The notes under the pieces were generated by a model, which was not told the origin of the DNA, did not search any database, and saw nothing but the letters and a program-made list of their open reading frames with translations. Made by a program: the position numbers and the translations under genes. DNA of 64,000 nucleotides from Paenibacillus taiwanensis DSM 18679 (GTDB taxonomy: Bacteria > Bacillota > Bacilli > Paenibacillales > Paenibacillaceae), in the NCBI RefSeq assembly GCF_000425125.1, contig NZ_AULE01000001.1, positions 1 through 64,000 of the forward strand, in the 5' to 3' direction. Position 1 is the stretch's first letter. The number at the start of each line of letters is the position of its first letter. This document shows positions 51,736-60,391 of this stretch, piece after piece.

Positions 51736-52455
51736 ATGGTTTTCTCAAGAAAAGAACTACCGGAACAGCGAACAATGGCGCTCACTGCTGCCATCTCCCT
51801 ACTCATAATGACAATTGCCGCCTTTTTTTCATTCGGCTTTGTCCACGGAAACCTTGTGCTGCAAGAGGATGCCATCACCACCTATCAAAACCTCCATTCA
51901 TCAAATGTACTCTTCAAAGCGGAGATCTTAGGCTGGATCATCATCCTGATCTGTGACATCGTGGTTGCTTGGGCCTTTTATAACTTCCTGAAGCCGATCA
52001 ATAAAAGCCTTTCCCTACTTGGGGCATGGTTCCGACTTATTTATACGGCAATATTGGGAATCGCCATCCTGAATCTAATAGGGGTGATGCTTCTAACGAG
52101 CAGTACCGAACCTGTATTATGGTCAAAAACAGAGCAACTTCAAGCTCAAGTGATGCTCTATTTGAGAGCATTTGATACGATCTGGTCTATTGGTTTAATT
52201 GTATTTGGTGGGCATCTACTACTTGTTGGTAGTTTGACTTTCAAATCAGACAGCATTCCGAAAGCAATCAGCATTTTCTTATTTATTGCTGCATTTGGCT
52301 ACATCGTTATTCATCTTTGCAACACGTTTGTTCCACAATTAAATGAGGTCATGACGATCCTTAAATTCATATTTACGGTGCCCATGATCGTAGGAGAATT
52401 GGGGTTTGGCATATGGCTATTAATAAGAGGAGGAAAATGCACCGTAAAGGGATGA
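51736..52455 (+). CDS. DUF4386-family membrane protein
   Basis: The 239-residue protein has TAGGAGG eight bases before the ATG and about six hydrophobic helices. It matches DUF4386: NLVLQEDAITTYQNLHSSNV after helix 1, VAWAFYNFLKPINKSLSLLG, WFRLIYTAILGIAILNLIG and LLVGSLTFKSDSIPKAISIF. Function is not established. It ends 10 bases before the stop of the convergent Crp/Fnr gene. Confidence 0.9.
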   Translation: MVFSRKELPEQRTMALTAAISLLIMTIAAFFSFGFVHGNLVLQEDAITTYQNLHSSNVLFKAEILGWIIILICDIVVAWAFYNFLKPINKSLSLLGAWFRLIYTAILGIAILNLIGVMLLTSSTEPVLWSKTEQLQAQVMLYLRAFDTIWSIGLIVFGGHLLLVGSLTFKSDSIPKAISIFLFIAAFGYIVIHLCNTFVPQLNEVMTILKFIFTVPMIVGELGFGIWLLIRGGKCTVKG

Positions 52456-52465
52456 TCACTTTCTA

Positions 52466-53047
52466 TTATGTATCGTTAAAAACCCGCTTCTTAATTCTGC
52501 TTAATGACTCCGGTGTAATACCGAGATAACTCGCCAATTGATGCTGGGGCACACGATCGATTAAATGAGGCCGTTTCAGCAATAACGTTTTGAAGCGTTC
52601 CTCTGGTGTGGAAGCAATAAAGGCCGCGAAGTCATCTTGTACTTGGCCAAAGTTTTGTTCAATCATCTTACGTGTCATGGATTCCAATTGCGTATATTTG
52701 TTGTACATGTCTTGTTCCACCTCTAGGTCGCCGACGACCAATACAGAGTCTTCAAGACACGTGATGGTGTACTCAGATGACTTGTCTGGCTTGTGATGAT
52801 TAAAAATCGAAATCGCTTGTTCTTCTGTATAGAAATTTGATGTAACCTCTTTTCCCATTTTATCGATCGAATACTGCCTTACGCATCCTTTTAATACAAA
52901 ATAACATCGGGTAGGAACATCTCCTTGTCTAAGGAGGACGGTTCCTCTTTTAAATTCTTCGATCTGTATATGTTGAACAATAGCCTGCTGTTGTTCTTCG
53001 TTAAGGGAAGTAAATGTAGTCAAATAATCAAACAAGATTTTTTTCAT
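52466..53047 (-). CDS. Crp/Fnr-family transcriptional regulator
   Basis: The 193-residue protein has GGAGG before the ATG. The cyclic-nucleotide-binding fold is clear (FKRGTVLLRQGDVPTRCYFVLKG, FYTEEQAISIF). The C-terminal part is a short winged helix (HQLASYLGITPESLSRIKKRV). There are no Fe-S cysteines. This Bacteroidetes/Firmicutes-type subgroup often regulates an adjacent gene. It is divergent from the SDR at 53193 and convergent with the DUF4386 gene. Confidence 0.92.
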   Translation of the reverse strand: MKKILFDYLTTFTSLNEEQQQAIVQHIQIEEFKRGTVLLRQGDVPTRCYFVLKGCVRQYSIDKMGKEVTSNFYTEEQAISIFNHHKPDKSSEYTITCLEDSVLVVGDLEVEQDMYNKYTQLESMTRKMIEQNFGQVQDDFAAFIASTPEERFKTLLLKRPHLIDRVPQHQLASYLGITPESLSRIKKRVFNDT

Positions 53048-53192
53048 GCTGTATCCTCCTTTCGTAGTATAAAGCCATGTTCGTTACTTCCATCGTATCA
53101 CAATCTGTTATGGATTCCGAATGAGAGCGCAACATTTCAAACATCACCTTGTGATAAAAATAATTATGAGTTATAAACGAGGAGATGAGCAT

Positions 53193-53957
53193 ATGAGTAA
53201 ATTACAAGGTAAGATTGCAGTAGTAACCGGCGCCAGTCGGGGAATTGGCCGCGGCATTGCGCTGCGTTTAGCACAGGAGGGCGCACTCGTTGCCATACAC
53301 TATGGAAAAAGACAAGCTGCCGCTAAAGAAGTCGTTCATCAAATTGAACAAACCGGAGGAAGTGCATTTGCAATTGGTGCTGATTTAAGCACCCTTAATG
53401 GCATTAAAGACTTATATGCGACATTAGATGAGATCCTTCAGGAGCGGACTGGTCATAATCGCTTTGATATTTTAGTGAATAATGCGGGAATTGGTCAGAT
53501 CGTTACATTGGAAGAGACAACGGAACAATCTTTTACTGAGGTTATGAACATGAACGTCAAAGCGCCGCTGTTTGTTACCCAGCAAGCATTGCCGCGATTG
53601 AATGATGGCGGCCGCGTCATCAATATCTCATCGTTTGTGACACGTGTAGCCTCCCCTAGTGTGTTCGCCTATAGCATGTCGAAAGGGGCCATTGATACTT
53701 TTACGCAAGTGCTGGCTAAACAGCTTGGTAGCCGAAATATTACAGTAAACGCCATTCAACCCGGTATTATTAATACGGAGATGAATGAAGGAACGTTAAA
53801 GGATCCGAATGGACAAAAATTTGCCGCCGGACTTTCAACCTTCAAAAGATGGGGCGAGCCTGAAGATGTTGCGGATATTGCCGCTTTTCTTGCCTCGCCG
53901 GACAGCCGTTGGGTAACTGGTCAATGGATTGATGCAAGCGGCGGGTCCCATCTGTAA
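53193..53957 (+). CDS. SDR-family oxidoreductase, FabG-like
   Basis: The protein has 254 residues from the ATG at 53193 (GAGGAG eight bases upstream); 24 upstream codons are open but unsupported. The motifs are TGASRGIGRGIA, NNAGIGQ, Ser in VINISSFVT, YSMSK for Tyr/Lys and PGIINTEM. This is a classical glucose/3-oxoacyl-type reductase; the substrate is unspecified. It is divergent from the Crp/Fnr regulator, which may control it. Confidence 0.92.
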   Translation: MSKLQGKIAVVTGASRGIGRGIALRLAQEGALVAIHYGKRQAAAKEVVHQIEQTGGSAFAIGADLSTLNGIKDLYATLDEILQERTGHNRFDILVNNAGIGQIVTLEETTEQSFTEVMNMNVKAPLFVTQQALPRLNDGGRVINISSFVTRVASPSVFAYSMSKGAIDTFTQVLAKQLGSRNITVNAIQPGIINTEMNEGTLKDPNGQKFAAGLSTFKRWGEPEDVADIAAFLASPDSRWVTGQWIDASGGSHL

Positions 53958-54016
53958 TTGGACTTCTTCTCTGTTGTAGCTTTTTGCAACAAAGGAAAAC
54001 AATGAAGAGAACAACG

Positions 54017-54054
54017 AATAACCTCTTACGTCAGGCTTCGTGTAAGAGGTTATT
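54017..54054. terminator. hairpin after the SDR gene
   Basis: AATAACCTCTTAC pairs perfectly with GTAAGAGGTTATT around a twelve-base loop, about 60 bases after the SDR stop codon. It can act in both directions. Confidence 0.75.
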
Positions 54055-54150
54055 TGATCTGATCCTATGTCATTTTTAAGGAAAGGTGCAGTGAGAATAG
54101 ATCGTTAGATGAGGATCGACGGTAACGGTACAATAACCACTACAACTCGA

Positions 54151-54705
54151 CTATTTAACATATAAAGCAATAGAAGAAATAATAGCTTCTGCTGCTGGTT
54201 CCCATTTGCCATCCATGTAACTTCCTAGTTTCTGCCCGAGTGATTGCAAAGTATCGAGCGTGACGGGAATATCATTTTGTTTGGCTAGCGTAGCAAGAAA
54301 TGGAGCGGATAAGCTCGTCCATCCACCACGATCAATTTTGATATCCACATTTTTTACTTCTCCATTTTCGATCACAATACGATAAAACAACTGGTCATCT
54401 GGACGGTAGCTCAAGTGATGAGATAGTTGTCCAAATACATTCGTTATGTTGTCCTTTTTTGTAATCGAGGCAGGCTTCACGTTAAATTCATGACCCATTA
54501 CGTTTAACTTTTTCATTTCAGGACCTGTTAGTGCTGCATGAATCGCTTTTTCCATATTACTTTGTAATGGGATGGAGTTCTCCGTTACCGCTAATGGATG
54601 TACGTTCTCGCTGTTTGCGGCAAAAACGGCTGAAGGCAGAAGACTAGTTGTGACAAAAGCGGTAGCTACTAAAGCTGCTGAGGTGACCTTCATAAGTTTT
54701 TTCAT
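54151..54705 (-). CDS. secreted protein of unknown function
   Basis: The protein has 184 residues. The ATG at 54705 lies eight bases behind GGAAGGATGG; another in-frame ATG four codons upstream (54717) is possible. A clear Sec signal peptide (KVTSAALVATAFVTTSLLPS, cut after VFAA) leads to a mature domain of about 150 residues without cysteine. It includes MGHEFNVKPASITKK, LFYRIVIENGEVKNVDIKI and a helical C-terminus. I do not recognise it. No obvious partner gene is nearby. Confidence 0.8.
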   Translation of the reverse strand: MKKLMKVTSAALVATAFVTTSLLPSAVFAANSENVHPLAVTENSIPLQSNMEKAIHAALTGPEMKKLNVMGHEFNVKPASITKKDNITNVFGQLSHHLSYRPDDQLFYRIVIENGEVKNVDIKIDRGGWTSLSAPFLATLAKQNDIPVTLDTLQSLGQKLGSYMDGKWEPAAEAIISSIALYVK

Positions 54706-54844
54706 ATGGTTATCCATCCTTCCCAGTACATCTATTGTATACCTTATGTACATTTTATCATTTAATAATATGCGCAGACAACGCGCATTCTCTTCCATAT
54801 TGTAACAAAAATACAATAATGGAAGCGTTTCCATTTTAATTAAA

Positions 54845-54889
54845 GTAGCCCGACATTCGGATCAAATTTAGTGCCGAATGTCGGGCTAC
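54845..54889 (-). terminator. strong terminator after the DinB gene
   Basis: GTAGCCCGACATTCGG and CCGAATGTCGGGCTAC are perfect 16-base arms around a twelve-base loop. It begins three bases beyond the DinB stop codon on the minus strand. Confidence 0.85.
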
Positions 54890-54891
54890 CT

Positions 54892-55395
54892 TTATGAGTA
54901 TAAACGAACATTTTCTTTAAACTGCTTCCGAAGCTGATTAATATTAGCCTGGTGATAACGGCTGTGATCAGCCATATGCCACAACCCCCAACGAATCGTT
55001 GCTTGCTTTTCATTTTCATGTCCGAAAGTTACAACCTTATCCAAATCGTCATCTGTTAATTGTGTACATGTGTCTTTTAACATATGGATTACATCTTTAT
55101 AGTCAGACATTAATGTAATTAAGGACTTCCCTTTAACCATCGGCAGCTTATGATCTGCATCTATCATAGGGCCGTGCTGTGCCTTTAGAGCTGGAGGAAG
55201 TGTAATTCCTTTGATCCTATACACCCAGTTGAGGTCCACATACAAAATATGTTTGATGATTTGAGCGGTACTGTTATCTTTGTTCTGCGGCCCCTTATAG
55301 TCTACTTCTGCTTGCGACATCCCCTCCGTAATAAAGTGTAAGCGATTGCTGTTTTCTTTCACAGCACAATACAGCATACCAACAATGGGTGTCAT
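54892..55395 (-). CDS. DinB-family protein
   Basis: The protein has about 167 residues; the ATG at 55395 lies behind AAAGGTG at eight bases, and an upstream ATG at 55425 is the alternative. The four-helix-bundle DinB/YfiT fold is recognised by histidines that would bind a metal: STAQIIKHILYVDLNWVYRI and RWGLWHMADHSRYHQANINQ (HxxxH). Members include bacillithiol-dependent transferases; the role of this one is not shown by context. Confidence 0.88.
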   Translation of the reverse strand: MTPIVGMLYCAVKENSNRLHFITEGMSQAEVDYKGPQNKDNSTAQIIKHILYVDLNWVYRIKGITLPPALKAQHGPMIDADHKLPMVKGKSLITLMSDYKDVIHMLKDTCTQLTDDDLDKVVTFGHENEKQATIRWGLWHMADHSRYHQANINQLRKQFKENVRLYS

Positions 55396-55655
55396 GTCAG
55401 CTTCACCTTTTAAATCGTAGAACATATAAAGTTCATCCTCTCATATTTTAATGAGAACTTATATTGGGGCTGCAAAAATTCGTTAGTACGGATAAATTAA
55501 GTAGATTACTGAAAATAGTGAAGATATACGTCTTCCAAATAATTATAACGTATTGTAACGGAATTAATAGAAATTTGCATCTTAATCTCCGTTAATGATT
55601 TTCATATAGGGCTGGGCTAATTATTTTGACGATTTACACCATTTTTAAATACCTC

Positions 55656-55685
55656 TTGACACTAACCTTGAGTTGTAACTATAAT
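55656..55685 (+). promoter_or_regulatory. sigma-A type promoter without an intact gene
   Basis: TTGACA, an 18-base spacer and TATAAT, a near-consensus promoter on the plus strand. An operator-like repeat (TTGTAA-N9-TTACA) covers the -10 box. No intact frame follows for 600 bases. Confidence 0.65.
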
Positions 55686-55692
55686 GGTTACA
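55672..55692. promoter_or_regulatory. operator-like inverted repeat, copy 1
   Basis: GTTGTAA-N9-TTACA; the spacer CTATAATGG includes the -10 box, so a bound protein would block transcription. Confidence 0.5.
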
Positions 55693-55895
55693 TCTTGAGC
55701 GTTTCCGTAATCACGCAGCAGCAACTTTTCCATCGCAGTTCACCTTCTTTCCTAGTTTGTTACAGCTAAGGAAGCACACTGTACACCGACAACGGCTTAC
55801 TGGTGCGAGGCAGCCAGCGTATCCGATTTTGGATTGGAGCTGACTTTCCGAGCATGCCGGACATATTATACGGAAGAGTGAATTTTTTTGGAATA

Positions 55896-55918
55896 GTTGT
55901 AATAATTACGGTTACAAC
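55896..55918. promoter_or_regulatory. operator-like inverted repeat, copy 2
   Basis: GTTGTAA-N9-TTACAAC with perfect seven-base arms; the nine-base spacer TAATTACGG ends in GG like copy 1. It lies 224 bases downstream of copy 1, suggesting two sites for one regulator. Confidence 0.5.
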
Positions 55919-56277
55919 CAAGGATGTCGAAGCACTATAGAAAGGAGATGCAGATTACGACGTGCAAGCTACATCCGCATGCACAAGAACGGTTAAGGGC
56001 ATACCTTACCTAATCTTCTTGCAAATTAGAACGACCACAGAAGACGGGTTAATTCAGGTCTAAAGTCGGGCTGTATCGCGAGAAAGCACTCACGGTGCTT
56101 GCTGGCGATGCTTATTCCGCCAAAGTTCAAAGTTCGCAAGTTCGCATGGTAAAAAAAGCTGGGCTTAGTGCCAATAAAAGTGGAATGTCGCGAACAAATT
56201 AGAGCATGCAGCTTATGTTAGCAGCGTTATGTTATCGTTTCAACAATCGTTATCCATTTAAAAATAAGGGAGATTTG

Positions 56278-57228
56278 ATGATGTCTATGTCCAGTAAGAA
56301 ATTATCGATAGGAGTTACTTTGTTGCTTTGTTTTACCTTATTGTTGAGCGCATGCTCCGGCAAAGCAAATACGACCAATACTGAAAGTGAAGCAACTCAA
56401 ACTCAAACTCAGACGCCAACGGCAGAGCTTAAGGTTACACCATTTAACCCTGGAGAAAAAGGCCTCTTTTCCGTCACTTCGAGCTTGATCGAAGGACCAA
56501 ACGAGGTACTGCTCGTTGATGCTCAGTTCGAAAAAAGCAACGCCGAGCAACTAGTCAAAATGATCCGCGACACTGGCAAAAAGCTGACTACCGTTTATGT
56601 TAGTCACAAAGATCCCGATTTCTATTTCGGCCTATCCGCGATCCGCGAGGCATTTCCTGACGTTAAAATCGTTGCCACTCCAGCCACTGTGGAAGGAATT
56701 AAAGCAACGATTCAAATCAAAAACGATTTCTGGAGTCCTATTCTAAAAGAAAACGCTCCGAGCGCACTAATCGTCCCTGAGGTCCTTAACGGAGATAAAC
56801 TGACGGTTGACGGTGAAACCGTACAAGTGATCGGTCTCGACAGTTCAGATCCGTCTCACACGGTTCTTTGGGTTCCGTCCAAAAAGACTATTCTGGGTGG
56901 TGTGCCCATCTACGAAAACTTGCATGTCTGGATGGCAGACAACCAAACTCCAGAAAGTCGTGACCACTGGCGTGAAATTTTGGATCGCATTCTTGACTTA
57001 AAACCGGAGCGTGTTATTCCAGGCCATTATTTAGGCAAAAGCTCCGAAGCTACATCCAGCGTCACCTTTACACGTGACTATATTGCAGAATTTGAAGCTG
57101 CTGCAAAACAAGCCAAAAATTCTACTGATCTAATTGCAGCAATGCAAAAAGCTCATCCGAACTTCAAAAATACAAGTGATCTGGAAATGGGCGCTCAAGT
57201 TATGAAGGGCGAACGTTCCTGGCCATGA
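56278..57228 (+). CDS. MBL-fold lipoprotein with altered metal site
   Basis: The protein has 316 residues from the ATG at 56278 (AAGGGAG upstream). The lipobox LLLSACSG places the lipidated Cys at residue 26, so it is a surface lipoprotein. A Thr/Gln linker leads into a metallo-beta-lactamase fold: LFSVTSSLIEGPNEVLLVDAQ, VYVSHKDPDFYFGLSAI, DSSDPSHTVLWVPSKKTIL and ERVIPGHYLG. The usual HxHxDH site reads H110-K-D112-P-D114-F115, so two of three histidines are missing. This SH-x-D-P-D-F form is known to me from some quorum-quenching-like relatives. Activity may be changed or lost. Confidence 0.88.
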   Translation: MMSMSSKKLSIGVTLLLCFTLLLSACSGKANTTNTESEATQTQTQTPTAELKVTPFNPGEKGLFSVTSSLIEGPNEVLLVDAQFEKSNAEQLVKMIRDTGKKLTTVYVSHKDPDFYFGLSAIREAFPDVKIVATPATVEGIKATIQIKNDFWSPILKENAPSALIVPEVLNGDKLTVDGETVQVIGLDSSDPSHTVLWVPSKKTILGGVPIYENLHVWMADNQTPESRDHWREILDRILDLKPERVIPGHYLGKSSEATSSVTFTRDYIAEFEAAAKQAKNSTDLIAAMQKAHPNFKNTSDLEMGAQVMKGERSWP

Positions 57229-57270
57229 TTTAACGCCAACACTACACGTTAAGTTCGAGGCAGATCAAAA

Positions 57271-57305
57271 CGAAGAGGTGACATCATCACCAACTTCGGC
57301 CTTTC
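57271..57305 (+). terminator. terminator after the MBL gene
   Basis: CGAAG and GGTGA pair with TCACC and CTTCG around a five-base loop, followed by GCCTTTCCTG, about 45 bases past the stop codon. Confidence 0.65.
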
Positions 57306-57562
57306 CTGTCGCTCCTTTTAACGTAACGTAAGATTGTCATCGCAAAAACAGGTCGTCACGCCGCCTTTGGAGCCCTAATTACCATCAGGTCGTCTCCAGT
57401 ATCGCGGCAGCTGACGGCCTTTCTTTTTGCAGTTATAACCTCTACTTTTTCTGCTAGCCAAAAGGTCTAACAACAAAGGTCCATTTTGTATCCTTTTAAA
57501 CTAATAAAAGTTATGTTACTTTATATTGTATAGTATAATTAATGTATAAGGGGGCGAACTCG

Positions 57563-58642
57563 ATGACAGATCGACCAGTTATGGAAATTGGTATCAGTAC
57601 TTTTTTGGAGGCATCAACAAATCCGGTGACAGGCGAGCGTATTAGCCATACGGAGCGAATACAGCGAGCAGTCGAGGAAATCGTTCTTGCCGATCAAGTT
57701 GGACTTGATGTGTACGGCATTGGTGAGCATCATCGGTATGAATATGCCGCTTCGGCACCAGCAGTTATTCTGGCGGCAGCGGCCGCCCAGACGAAACATA
57801 TTCGGCTAACCAGCGCGGTGACCGTGTTATCCTCAGACGATCCGGTGCGCGTCTACCAGCAATTTGCCACACTGGATGCCATCTCGAACGGACGCGCTGA
57901 AATTATGGCTGGCCGCGGCTCGTTCATCGAGTCCTTCCCGCTGTTTGGCTACAGCTTGCATGATTACGAACATTTGTATGACGAGAAGTTGGAAATGCTG
58001 CTCACGATCCGTGAATCGGAGAAGGTGACTTGGCGCGGAAGCCGCCATCGCGCGGCTATAGACAATCTAGGTGTGTACCCGCGTGCTGTACAGCAGCCAC
58101 TCCCTGTATGGATTGCCACTGGCGGTAACGTGGAATCTTCCGTCAGAGCCGGTATGCTCGGTCTGCCTGTAGTTTATGCCATCATAGGAGGCATGCCAGA
58201 GCGCTTTGCGCCGCTTGTGGAGCGCTACAAGAGATCTGCGGCTAACGCTGGGCACGATGTGAGCAAGCTGCAAATTGCTACCCACTCGCATGGCATTGTT
58301 GCCGATTCTTCCAAAAAAGCAGCAGAGCTGCTATTCCCAGGAACACAGGCTACAATGAACAAGATCGGGCGCGAGCGCGGTTGGGGATCTTCGTACACAC
58401 GCGCCACGTTTGATGAAGATTGCAAATTGCAAGGTTGTCTGTATGTCGGTGATCCCGAATACGTCGCCGAAAAAATCGTACTGCTCCACCGCAATTTGGG
58501 CGTGACACGCTTCTTCCTCCATTGTGACATCGGCTCGATCCCGCACCGCGATATACTGCGTTCGATCGAATTGCTTGGCACAAAGGTTGCACCGCTCGTG
58601 CGCAAGGAACTAGCTCGTACTGAGTGTGAAGGCAAGGCATAA
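57563..58642 (+). CDS. luciferase-like (LLM) flavin-dependent oxidoreductase, copy 2
   Basis: The protein has 359 residues from the ATG at 57563, with AAGGGGG eight bases upstream; a further-upstream ATG at 57542 is less likely. Motifs are the same as in the 47223 gene: DVYGIGEHHRYEYAASAPAV, SAVTVLSSDDPVRVYQQFA, ISNGRAEIMAGRGSFIESFP and LPVWIATGGNVESSVRAGML. Clear paralogue of that protein, with GC-richer codon use than its surroundings. No flavin reductase gene is next to it. Confidence 0.92.
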   Translation: MTDRPVMEIGISTFLEASTNPVTGERISHTERIQRAVEEIVLADQVGLDVYGIGEHHRYEYAASAPAVILAAAAAQTKHIRLTSAVTVLSSDDPVRVYQQFATLDAISNGRAEIMAGRGSFIESFPLFGYSLHDYEHLYDEKLEMLLTIRESEKVTWRGSRHRAAIDNLGVYPRAVQQPLPVWIATGGNVESSVRAGMLGLPVVYAIIGGMPERFAPLVERYKRSAANAGHDVSKLQIATHSHGIVADSSKKAAELLFPGTQATMNKIGRERGWGSSYTRATFDEDCKLQGCLYVGDPEYVAEKIVLLHRNLGVTRFFLHCDIGSIPHRDILRSIELLGTKVAPLVRKELARTECEGKA

Positions 58643-58659
58643 AACTTACCTCATGTATA

Positions 58660-58680
58660 GGGGCAGAACGCCCCTTTTTT
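58660..58680 (+). terminator. terminator after LLM copy 2
   Basis: GGGGC/GCCCC-type arms around a short loop, followed by TTTTTT, 18 bases past the stop codon and overlapping the end of the convergent CPBP gene. Confidence 0.75.
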
Positions 58681-59488
58681 ATTTCACTCCATACTTCTTT
58701 CCATACAATACATGTTTGGGATTAATAATGATCAGTACAATTGCAGCTACAGCATACAACGCTGCGCTATACATGATTATCTCCAGTAAATTTCCGTTTA
58801 TTAAACCAACAAAGAAATTAAACAACTGGTGGATCAAAATAGGTATGACTAAGTTTTGATTTAAGTTATAAAATGCCGTCATGACGATCTTTGTAGCAAA
58901 AAGGGCCATCATAAAAAAGAATATGTATTGAATTAACTCCATGCCGCTATATCCTGTAGTAAACCATAAAGGTAGATGCCACAGCCCCCACCAAAATCCG
59001 ATTATAATCGATGCTTTTAATGGCGAATATCTCTTTTGAAGCTCCATTTGAGCGAAGCCTCTCCACCCTAGTTCTTCTCCCATTGGCCCCGAAACAAGTT
59101 GTAAACTAAAGTGGTAGATCAGCGCTCCCCATGTCGAGAACACCAACAATGAACCCGCTTCACTGTTTTTAGTTACGAGACACAAAGTGACTATAAAAAT
59201 AAAAACTTGAAGGCCAGCCGCAGTAACAAGCACAGAAAGTTTAAGTTTAGTGGTAAATTTACTTTTTACGAATGAAATAAAACGCTCCCCGGGATAGATT
59301 CTTTTAAATGGGATCGCAAAAGCAAAGGTTGAGGACCAAGCCGCTATAATAAATGCGATATCAAATAGCCACGCTGGAAATGCTAACATTTTAATAATAC
59401 CTGCAATACAAAAAAGTGGCCAAAAAATGATATTTGTTAGGAAAACAAAACTGGCTACTGGTTTTTTTAGTTTCTTATCTTTATTCAT
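58679..59488 (-). CDS. CPBP-family intramembrane glutamic protease (CAAX/Abi-like)
   Basis: This is a 269-residue membrane protein with about eight helices. The catalytic signature is complete: GPMGEELGWRGFAQMEL (EE-x3-R), FWWGLWHLPLWF (F-x3-H) and a last conserved H in PILIHQLFNFF. These enzymes cut membrane-embedded peptides; bacterial members take part in bacteriocin self-immunity or maturation, or membrane protein turnover. The start follows GCGGGGGA. It lies behind the MerR-type gene, and a MerR-type promoter is placed exactly between the two. Confidence 0.92.
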   Translation of the reverse strand: MNKDKKLKKPVASFVFLTNIIFWPLFCIAGIIKMLAFPAWLFDIAFIIAAWSSTFAFAIPFKRIYPGERFISFVKSKFTTKLKLSVLVTAAGLQVFIFIVTLCLVTKNSEAGSLLVFSTWGALIYHFSLQLVSGPMGEELGWRGFAQMELQKRYSPLKASIIIGFWWGLWHLPLWFTTGYSGMELIQYIFFFMMALFATKIVMTAFYNLNQNLVIPILIHQLFNFFVGLINGNLLEIIMYSAALYAVAAIVLIIINPKHVLYGKKYGVK

Positions 59489-59554
59489 TCACAATCCCCC
59501 GCTTCGACTAAGTTACTTGTAAATAAGATATCCATCCTACTCACGAATAACTTT

Positions 59555-59585
59555 AGCTTAAACCTAGGAGTTACTCACAGGTCAA
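59555..59585 (-). promoter_or_regulatory. MerR-type promoter with 19-bp spacer and operator dyad
   Basis: On the minus strand TTGACC, a 19-base spacer and TAAGCT. The spacer contains the dyad ACCT-GT-GAGT-A-ACTC-CT-AGGT. Over-long spacers with a dyad between the boxes are the hallmark of MerR-activated promoters. It lies between the MerR-type stop codon (59597) and the CPBP start (59488). Confidence 0.75.
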
Positions 59586-59596
59586 TACGGGCTGCA

Positions 59597-60391
59597 TCAT
59601 TTGATAGGCGCATACATTTCAAAAAACACACGCTCAAGTCCATCTTCATATGTAGTAAGTAATAAATAGATATAAACCCGCCCCAAAAGCTCGTACCCTT
59701 TTTCTTCTGCTACTTTTCTTAAGCTAGCTTCTACTTTAAGGTCCATATTCTCACCACCTGTTGACCATCTTCCGTCTTCAATAACGGTATACATGCATTT
59801 GGGATGAGCTATAATTTCCCCTTCAAGTTCTTTATCGAAGTCTTCTGCTTTTCTTACAATGAGAAACTTATCTTCCAGAATGCCTTCGTCATTAAAGCTG
59901 ATAACTCTTGTTAAAGAAGTTAGCGTGACTGCTTTTTTCAAGCTGACCGTGTTCTCTTTTAGAGCATCATATTCATGATACGCAGTGACATGATCGATTT
60001 CTCCTTTTATTTCTATAGGCTGCATTTCTTTTACTGTGTAATTTTCTAAAAAATGGTTTATTTTTTCGCAATTCTCTTTGACGGTCTGTAATTTCTTTAA
60101 AAGCTGCTTTTTATATTCTATTTCCTCTAATACTTCTAGTTCTTTCTCCTCCAATAAGGAACGTATTGCCTCAATACTCTTTCCTTTTTTTAATTCCTGG
60201 ATTTCTTTAATTTTAAGATCCATTTCTCTATAGAAATTTATGGTTGTTAAATTATAGATATCATAATGATTATATTCTCGATACCCATTCTCCGGATTTT
60301 GCTCAGGCTTGACTAAATCCTTTTCTTCATAAAATTTCAAAGTATCTCTAGTCACACCTAAAAATTTAGCTACTTCTCCAATGCTGTACAC
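59597..60391 (-). CDS. MerR-family regulator with GyrI-like effector domain
   Basis: The 264-residue protein has a GTG start behind AAGGAGGG. The N-terminal winged helix is YSIGEVAKFLGVTRDTLKFYEE, followed by a long coiled-coil dimer helix (IRSLLEEKELEVLEEIEYKK). The C-terminal half is a GyrI/BmrR-like ligand domain (KCMYTVIEDGRWSTGGENMD, LGRVYIYLLLTTYEDGLERV) with central acidic residues for cationic drugs. It should activate the 19-bp-spacer promoter just after its own stop codon, and so the CPBP protease gene. Confidence 0.92.
   Translation of the reverse strand: MYSIGEVAKFLGVTRDTLKFYEEKDLVKPEQNPENGYREYNHYDIYNLTTINFYREMDLKIKEIQELKKGKSIEAIRSLLEEKELEVLEEIEYKKQLLKKLQTVKENCEKINHFLENYTVKEMQPIEIKGEIDHVTAYHEYDALKENTVSLKKAVTLTSLTRVISFNDEGILEDKFLIVRKAEDFDKELEGEIIAHPKCMYTVIEDGRWSTGGENMDLKVEASLRKVAEEKGYELLGRVYIYLLLTTYEDGLERVFFEMYAPIK

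Larger units (their letters stand above)
55396..56277. other. 880-base stretch without an intact gene, with promoter, operator repeats and coding remnants
   Basis: A good promoter and two related inverted repeats lie here (listed separately). Plus-strand reading from about 56070 gives GLYREKALTVLAGDAYSAKV and continues VQSSQVRMVKKAGL to a stop at about 56202, which looks like the tail of a lost gene. On the minus strand a 23-codon frame (MEKLLLRDYGNAQDV...) near 55730-55660 has an AAGGTG site but overlaps the plus-strand promoter. Overall this looks like a regulated gene that has decayed. Confidence 0.5.

Noticed and set aside
55656-55733. 23-codon minus-strand frame with an AAGGTG site (MEKLLLRDYGNAQDV...)
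   Set aside because: Too short to support, overlaps a good plus-strand promoter and operator, and has no recognised relatives.
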